64,000 bases of DNA from Tanypteryx hageni. Lineage: Eukaryota; Arthropoda; Insecta; Odonata; Petaluridae. Below are positions 57,150 to 64,000 of this stretch, one piece after another. The notes beneath the pieces are model-generated. The model was not told the DNA's origin. It made no database searches and saw nothing but the letters and a program-made list of their open reading frames with translations. Where the stretch lies: positions 132,347,547-132,411,546 of the forward strand of contig CM054116.1 in assembly GCA_028673005.1 (NCBI GenBank), in the 5' to 3' direction. A program made the translations under genes and the position numbers. Within the stretch, counting starts at the first letter, position 1, and each line of letters opens with the position of its first letter.

Positions 57150-57260
57150 CAGTGAAGGAGGGGATCCCAGTGAGGGCTCCTCAAACCACACAAACAGGAG
57201 GTCGGATCACCTTGGAAAAAATCCTACCTTCGCAGGATTCAGGCCTGCTGTGTTTTGTTT
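57150..57260 (-). repeat. SINE relic (unit B)
   Basis: Ortholog of 34355-34455 with the same inverted SINE body. Confidence 0.65.
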
Positions 57261-57701
57261 GGGGAACCATATTTCAAGTACTTTACTACTATTTTTTTAA
57301 ATGTTTATGTTATTTTGTAATAGCCTTTTGTCTGTGAATTAATAAATAATAATAAATCTTTTATTGCAGGTTCAGAATGTCTCAATTAATTTTATAACAA
57401 AAACTTCATTGTTGAGGAGCAACATCTAAGATATTATGATGAATTCTGCTCAAATAGAAGGGTAAAGGGGTAATCCATCACTGAAATATTAAACATTCAG
57501 TATGTACAGGGATGCTTGAACTCCAGGGAACTTCAATCTCCTACCTGAATCAGTAATGCTAAGACCACAGAGGCCAACACGTTGTCTTTCAACTGGATAT
57601 CCCGGACAATTGCAAGTCAACTTTTGAGAACCTGCCCTAAATATGATTTCAAAGAATCTCCAAGCAGCCCAAGTGTTAGTGTTGCTGCTATGCTTGAACA
57701 A

Positions 57702-59380
57702 GTTTTGCTTAATTTACTTATATCTTTTTGTTAAAAACTAAAAATTGTGTTTTTGGTAGCATGCATTGCAGTCATTACCTAAGTTCTAGCCACCTGTGGT
57801 TCAGAAACAGCAAGTGTGAAATGCCTCCATACTTGAGCTTACCTGGTCAGAGATGTGGATTATATTTAATGTGACTGAAAGACTGTGAAATGCGCTCATA
57901 CTGTAAAAATAAATAAATAAAATATCCAATACCCTGTCTTTTATTCAATTTTACTGTTTCTTGAATGCTGATATTTGCTTTACCTGCTCCACACTAAGAT
58001 TTAAATAGAATTAAGGATTTTGTAGCTTTTCACTATAATAAACGAGCTGTATACATCATCTGTCTTACGAAATTCCGCAGATAATTAAAAACTGGTTATG
58101 CAGGAGCATTTCCTCTTTTTAAGAATATAATTGTTTTTAGCATTCAGTGGTTTTTTATTGTGCGGTTTTACAATTCTTTTCAGATCTGAATAATTTGGAT
58201 ATTGAAACAGTGTTGCCTTTCCAAAACTTAAAATATCTGTAGAATCAGAAAGAAAAATCTGTAGTATTATCTGTTAAAGGAATATTTATGCTCAAATTTT
58301 GTTTTATATATGTAAATTTAGGAAAAACTAAACACGGTTATTTTACTTGCTTTACTAAAGAAATAAATCAGTTTTTTATGATAATAATTATTTATTAATG
58401 GAAAAAGAAATACATCTGTTAGGAATATATAATGCAACTAGGTATGGCAATAAAACTAAATGGCTCAACCCTAAATGAAAAATATGTAAATCGAAAAAAT
58501 ATTTTTATGAATACATATGATGAAAAAGGTAAATGAAAATTTTTAATTCCCTCTAATTTACTACAACGTGATTTAGGACTATACTTAACGATTATATTTC
58601 TCTCCTGCCTTGATCGATCTCTTTAACAGTGACTTTCTTGCATTAAAATTATAACGATATGCATTCTTTATGAATTGTTTTGTTAATATTAAACCTGCAT
58701 TAAGGAGAATATCTAACGTAAGACATTACTAAGGGTAAAGTGTTTACGATAGTCGCAGGTAGGTGTTGTAGTGATGGCAACAAAAAAAATAGTGCTTTAC
58801 ATATCTCAAACAAAACATTATATGGAAAATGTTTCAAACATAGGTTATTGAAAATGAAATTTCCTACAACTTTTATTCCAATACATATATACACTCATCA
58901 AATATTAAACCAAATATTTCAAAAGAATCTGATGTGGCCGCCACATTACTTTCTCCATGACTAATATTTCGAAAAATTACAAACAGTGGTTGTGGCAGCT
59001 AAAAAATATGGTTTTTAAAAATGTTTCGAACAAATGTTGTAGAATATTCAATTTCCTGCAACATTTATATACCCATACATATACCCATTGATATAAAATT
59101 TCCAAAATTTTGACAGTTTATATTTATCAAAGCTTTCACTTTGTTAAAATCTAATACAACAATGCATTTAATATTGAATTCACATACACATAACATTTAA
59201 AAGACAAAAGTAATCAATTAAAATCTTTTTTAACACTTAGAATATACCTAATCATACTTTTAATTCAAAGTTTAGTATAAAAATTTAGGTCTGTGCGGGA
59301 CCTTCTACTAGAAAGTGTAGTTAAATTGAGATGTGCTAGTATATCATTATAGGAAATATCGACCAGTGAAATTACCATTT
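57702..59380. other. AT-rich intergenic (unit B)
   Basis: Aligns with 34840-37870 of unit A minus the hAT insertion and several deletions. No gene recognised. Confidence 0.4.
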
Positions 59381-59384
59381 TAAA

Positions 59385-59576
59385 TGGCAATCGATCTCAG
59401 AAATTTCTGCTGGACTCGTTCCATCATGTGGGAGTCCATTTCATAATATGGGCTCCAATTGACTGAACAATACTCCAGCTGACTGCGGACACACAGCAGT
59501 TACAGCAAATAAATTAGTAAAATCAGTTGTATTCCTGCATATAAATCCAAGAGATTCCATTGCTGCATTTGAAATA
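59385..59576 (-). pseudogene. Jockey-like LINE C-terminal relic (unit B)
   Basis: Counterpart of 37880-38091 with a small deletion; same block before the Tigger left end. Confidence 0.65.
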
Positions 59577-60660
59577 CAGTAGAAGCCCTCATAACTGACC
59601 TTCGCTTAACCGACTCGCTTGATTAACTGATGTTTTATGCCCCTAGGTCTGAAAACTGAAATCTACAGTCGAGTGCAACATTTTACATAAAACAACTAGT
59701 TTAAAAGAGTTTAAACCATTCCTTTCCTTACGCATGAATCTCACGAGTTGTTCTTTGTGCTAAAATGTTTCTCATTACATAGTAATCCAGTCTAGTACGC
59801 ATCTGCTGTCAGTTGTCCCACATACTAGTACTGTTCATTGTTATTTTAGTTATGATATTTAATCAATATAAAATTATGTATATATATATTATATATTCAT
59901 ATTTATTTATAGGATATGGGTGAGATAAGAAAGAGAGTGGTTGTTTCCATGAAAACTAAGCTTGATGCTCTGGAGAGAATTGATAGGGGTGTGTCAGTAA
60001 GACAAATTTCTGTGGAATTAGGTGTTGGAGAGACAACTGTGAAAGACTGGGAATAAAAGCTTGAATCAAGAATGATTTTGCAGTCAGATTGCAACACAAG
60101 TGTCTTTATCTTCCCATTCAACATTAAAGAAATCAAAATTGGAAATTTTAGAAGATGCATTATGGCTGTGGTTTATGCAAGAAAGACATCATGGAATTTC
60201 AATCAGTGGATCCATACACAAGGAAAAGGACCTAACCCTAAATAAAAAAATTGGTGGTGCGCAGAAATTTACTGCAAGTAATGGATGGCTTGGACGTTGG
60301 AAAAAACGTCATGGTATCCATGTATTAATCATCACTGGAGAGAAGTTATCGTCTGATCAGCATGCTGCTCAAAAATTTCTGCAGGATTTAAGAGAGCTTA
60401 TCGACCAAGATAAATCAGTTGGAGGACAACTCTGCAATATAGACGAAACAGGTCTAAATTACAAAATGTTACCAACAAAAACGATGGCAAAAAAGGATGA
60501 GCCTGCAGCATCAGGATACAAATAATCCAAAGAAAGACTCATGTAGCTGCCTGCAGCAATGCAGCTGGAACTCACAAATTGCCACATTTATTGTTGGTAA
60601 ATCAAAAAATCCCAGAGATTTTAAAAGTATAAATCGTTTGTCTTCACCAGTTTACTACCA
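59577..60660 (+). pseudogene. Tigger element with truncated transposase (unit B)
   Basis: Left end CAGTAGAAGCCCTCATAACT at 59577. The transposase starts MGEIRKRVVVSMKTKLDALE, has a stop after GVGETTVKDWE, then LWLWFMQERHHGISISG, GRWKKRHGIHVLIITGEKLS and NIDETGLNYKMLPTKTMAKK (first catalytic Asp). The region with the second Asp is missing: at ~60660 the sequence jumps back into LINE sequence, a deletion of about 1.2 kb relative to A. Confidence 0.85.
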
Positions 60661-60667
60661 CTACTAC

Positions 60668-61565
60668 TAATTGAGTCACACCACAAGAGTGTAGATTTAC
60701 TGTGTGAGAATACTGGTATTGTGGTATTATGTAACTTGGAGTAGGATATACACTGGAAAGATGTGCAGCAAAGAGATTAGCAAATTCCTGAAATGAACAT
60801 AATACCACAATCTACTTGTATTCGATGGAATGGAATCTTGAACACAACTAGTATAGGAGAGGTAACAAACTTTTGACAATGAGTCCCATTTAGCATGAAG
60901 AGATGCAAAAGAATTGTAATCTACACCAGATCTACTTATTTTAAGCTTCTTGTGGGTTATTTTCTTATCATATATTAAAGAAATTAATTTTTACTAAACC
61001 AGTTGGGTAAGTGGGATGATCCATTCTCGTGTAATATTTCAGGAACATACAGATTAATGGTATTATTTTCAAAATCATAAAAATAACAAACAGAATCATC
61101 TAATTGTTTTTCAGTCAATATAAACCAATCTATAGAGATAAAGTAATCTATCATTGCAGAATATTTTCCTTTCCTAAAGTTGACAGTTTCAAAATTAATA
61201 TCTACACGTGGGGATACACCTACATGAAGTTCACACATAAGAGGAGGATGATAGGCATTACACGGCAAAAGTCACATCAACATCATACGCACTGTTCAAT
61301 GAGCACTTTTTAATATCTGTTAAACACAAATCCAGAATCTCGCCATATTGCTTGGTAACTAAGTTTTTTGTACAAAATTCAGATATTGGCAGTGAGGTAA
61401 ACTTCAGGAAAGAATTTTGACCAATTATTACCTGGCAAATTGAATCGCCACACATAAGCGAATGGGCGTCTGTACTCAAATATGCAAGACGCTTTACTTC
61501 TTCGCGATATTTTTGGTATATGCCTTGGTCAGATTTGGGAGGAATGTAAACACATCATTAAATAG
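60668..61565 (-). pseudogene. Jockey-like LINE, endonuclease to RT start (unit B)
   Basis: Counterpart of 40200-41280, less damaged at its 5' side. With one frame change it reads FNLPGNNWSKFFPEVY near 61440 (endonuclease 'GDFN' region), then LVTKQYGEILDLCLTD and, further left, IISLIYDKK-type sequence. Frame breaks throughout. Confidence 0.7.
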
Positions 61566-61569
61566 TTTA

Positions 61570-62475
61570 AGAGATGGAGATGACACCATGAGAAAATTGT
61601 ATCCAATGTTACACGAGGATGTAGCTTAAAGTTGATAAGATTTTAACATAAAATCAACACCAATTAGCACTCCACCTTCCCTTTTCTTAATACTTGTACA
61701 ATCACCGCAATCAGTTCTCTAAATTTTATAAATAAAAAGTGCCTATTGGGAATCGCATATATCGCGTGTTAGCCAAGTCTCATAGAATAATATGATATCA
61801 CACTCGATATTAACAGCTGAAATACGCATGTCCTTTAATTTTGTCCGCAAACCGCGGACATTCTGTTAGTATGCGGAAATATTAGTTACAAATTTCTTAA
61901 ATGTTTATCTATCACTATTTTGGGAACAAAGGAGTAATCTCCGCTCTTCATAACATTTTTATAATGACGACAGTTTATTGATTTTAGTAGGATTGTCGAT
62001 GTAATTATTTAATTTTGAGTCATGTTCTATTCCAGGCGATATTTTTAGCATGTAAACAATTTTAAAAAATCGTTCCACCGTATATATGAAAATAGTTTTT
62101 AACTTGAACGAGAATTTCTAAATTTATTTAAGTTCCTTTAAAAATGAAACCAAAAGGAATGTATGATTTTATAAATAAATTTAAAGTTATTTTGATGTAT
62201 ACAATATCAACAAAATAAACATTAAAGAAAGACTAAAATAGTATAAAATTCTAGATATCGTACAAGGAGACGCTACGGACTGTAACTCACAGATTCGGTT
62301 CATCTTCTACCAGTGGAGAGTGTTGTTCAATATCTATAAGAATACCTTTTCGGAATTTCGAACCAATGGCTTTAACTTTAAGAGAAATAATTAATTAAAA
62401 AGTGCAAAAAAATGGACCGATTTTCAAATGCTTGTAACTTCGCTATCTCTGGAGTCTCTATGCTAGAGATAACGC
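61570..62475. other. end of unit B, no gene recognised
   Basis: Aligns with 41560-42229 of A beyond 61830; the part before that is unique to B because A carries the retroposon tail there. Confidence 0.35.
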
Positions 62476-64000
62476 TTAACATAAATCTCGCGTCCCGTAC
62501 TTTTGGCATTCGAGACTCCCGCTTGCGAATTTTCTTCTCCTGCAAAATGTCCTTTTCCCTACAGCTTTTTATATCCCAATCTTCAGAAAGTAATTGAACA
62601 CTTCTAATTTCTTTACGCAGGGGAATTACTTTTAATTAATTAATAATTATCGCTCAATTTTATCTGGTAATTAAAATTAAGCATATTATTTTTGTAAGCC
62701 ATTAGCAGCATTGTCATTTTAAAACAATAAAAAACTTGTCGGAATAATTTAAAGTTAAAAAGAATAATATTACCTTTATGATTCACTACGTCACTCATTA
62801 AGGAAACTCCTCCCGTAGTGGAGTGTGTTTAACAGTAAGGCAAAAAATAACACATCAAACAGCCACTTGATTTAAACTCTCATACGAGACCGTTTCATTG
62901 TGTCAAATACTGGAAAAATCTTCGGTACTTGTCCTGTGAGATAATTCCCTTCCTTCCTTCATAATTCGCACATTATACAGAGGAACCGAAAAGCTGTCAC
63001 ACACTCGGTGGAAATCTTTTCCTACTTGGGCCGAGCTCCCAAGGATAGCTTTCGTTGCGAAAATTGAAGTCCCGGGTTTGATTCCGGGGAATATCCTTCC
63101 AATTTGATTTACATGGGAAATCTGAAACCCACCGAGCAGGGAAATTTTCTCTTGCACATTAAAATATCTTAGAATTGTAATATCGGAGCTGGATTTGCAC
63201 CGTTCTCTGAGAGAAGGAATGGAGATTCTAATTTTTATCGTAAAACGCTGCTTATCCATCTTATTTCTTCGAATTTCGCGTAAATACTGCCGTTTTTATC
63301 ACTCATTACGAGGGTGTAGCCATATGAACAACTATTGATGGACTCGGATTCGGAATAGTCTAATAAATACACGTATTGTTTCTGTCGAACGAAAATACGC
63401 GTGTTCAATTTAATATCCCGTTCGAATGTATTTGTCATATTTTATAACGTTCAATTATGAAATTTGAGAACACAAGGAGCAACATATCTGCGGTGATTTT
63501 AAAGCTATTAGAGCCAATATAAGTAGGTATTAAATAAATGATTAAATGGAAAGCTCGCATCGTTAGTTCTGTTTGGGTCGTCTTATTATTATGTTATGCA
63601 GAGACATACTTTTCCTTCCTGTTTGTTGTTGCCAACGAAAACAATCTTCGTAACCCATGAAGTAAACAAGATCTAATTGTAAGTAATAACTTTTATTTTC
63701 TTTATCGCGCCTACTGAACATATTGATTGAAAGGAAATGGATTATTCAGGACGAAGAAGTGAACTAAAATACGTGTAGTTTCGTTACGTTTACCTACACT
63801 CAGCTTTTGTAAGTCAAAAGACATAAATAATTTACGACGAAGGAATGAGCGTGAGTGTAAAGATTAACGTACTTCATCTCAAGTGAGGTATGTATGAGTT
63901 AAATAATAATTCAATTTTCGATTGTTCTATCGCAAATTCTGTATTTCTTTGGCATCGCTTCTGATATGTCCTTTAGCAGTGCTTAGAATTTAAATTTATC
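62476..64000 (+). repeat. segmental tandem repeat, start of unit C
   Basis: Aligns with 14694 and 42230 onwards. It contains the SINE-like repeat (~63005-63200, full form as in A). The exon-1 equivalent would lie ~155 bp beyond the window. From about 63262 to the end the sequence matches B at a constant offset of 20,321 with no difference seen. Confidence 0.9.

Larger units (their letters stand above)
55039..57429 (+). pseudogene. second candidate gene, two exons visible (unit B)
   Basis: Exon 55039-55092 reads MDSGAAFLIDSLFKELNK before gtaaaa; exon 57370-57429 after tttattgcag reads VQNVSINFITKTSLLRSNI and stops. Directly after the stop the shifted frame reads RYYDEFCSNRRVKG, stronger than in A. 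Downstream, B also carries about 90 bp that A lacks (57530-57620). Unrecognised; either a decayed gene or a very short ORF. Confidence 0.4.
42230..62475 (+). repeat. segmental tandem repeat, unit B
   Basis: Head-to-tail copy of unit A, 20,246 bp. It lacks the Penelope element, the SINE at 23098, the LINE fragment, the hAT at 36556 and the 3' half of the Tigger element. It has about 600 bp extra at 49480-50080. Alignment is seen along the whole length. Confidence 0.9.

Overview
The window looks like a repeat-rich, AT-rich arthropod nuclear genome. This is judged from GT-AG introns, many eukaryotic transposon families (hAT, pogo/Tigger, piggyBac relics, Penelope with a GIY-YIG domain, RTE- and Jockey-like LINEs, tRNA-derived SINEs) and the lack of operons or ribosome binding sites. 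I cannot name the species. Almost all of the sequence is transposon-derived; the best host gene is one small multi-exon gene present in tandem copies.

Layout. 1-2041 holds a hAT element with a ZMYM1-like transposase, nested in an older KIAA1586-like relic. 3222-3737 holds an unidentified three-exon candidate. 5270-7690 is a dead ZBED-type hAT with a perfect 8-bp target duplication. 8722-8882 is a foldback and 9259-10494 a non-autonomous TIR element. 10535-14693 is a large palindrome built from ~775-bp monomers, direct on the left and inverted on the right, with Helitron-like monomer ends.

From 14694 a segment is repeated head to tail: unit A (14694-42229), unit B (42230-62475) and the start of unit C (62476-64000, running off the window). 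Units A and B each carry a six-exon gene (exons A 16347-28426, B 43815-53261) in which every intron except the first is phase 0. It encodes a ~195-residue single-pass membrane protein whose cytoplasmic tail has a GILK motif and, 27 residues later, KHVRF. These fit the SILK and RVxF docking motifs for protein phosphatase 1. The A and B proteins differ at 28 residues against about 8 silent changes.

Comparing A with B dates the mobile elements. The hAT in intron 3, the MITEs and the Tigger-in-LINE nest occur in both units and predate the duplication. A Penelope element (11-bp target duplication) and a hAT fragment at 36556-37547 sit in A only, with the empty site visible in B. An RTE-like LINE fragment replaces a short B segment. 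Four hammerhead-ribozyme-like motifs accompany the Penelope sequences. The last ~740 bp of unit C look identical to unit B, while the sequence just before is clearly diverged, which suggests gene conversion, a very recent event or an assembly artefact.

A second possible host gene or pseudogene (first exon at 31751 in A and 55039 in B) lies between the LINE and SINE relics of each unit.
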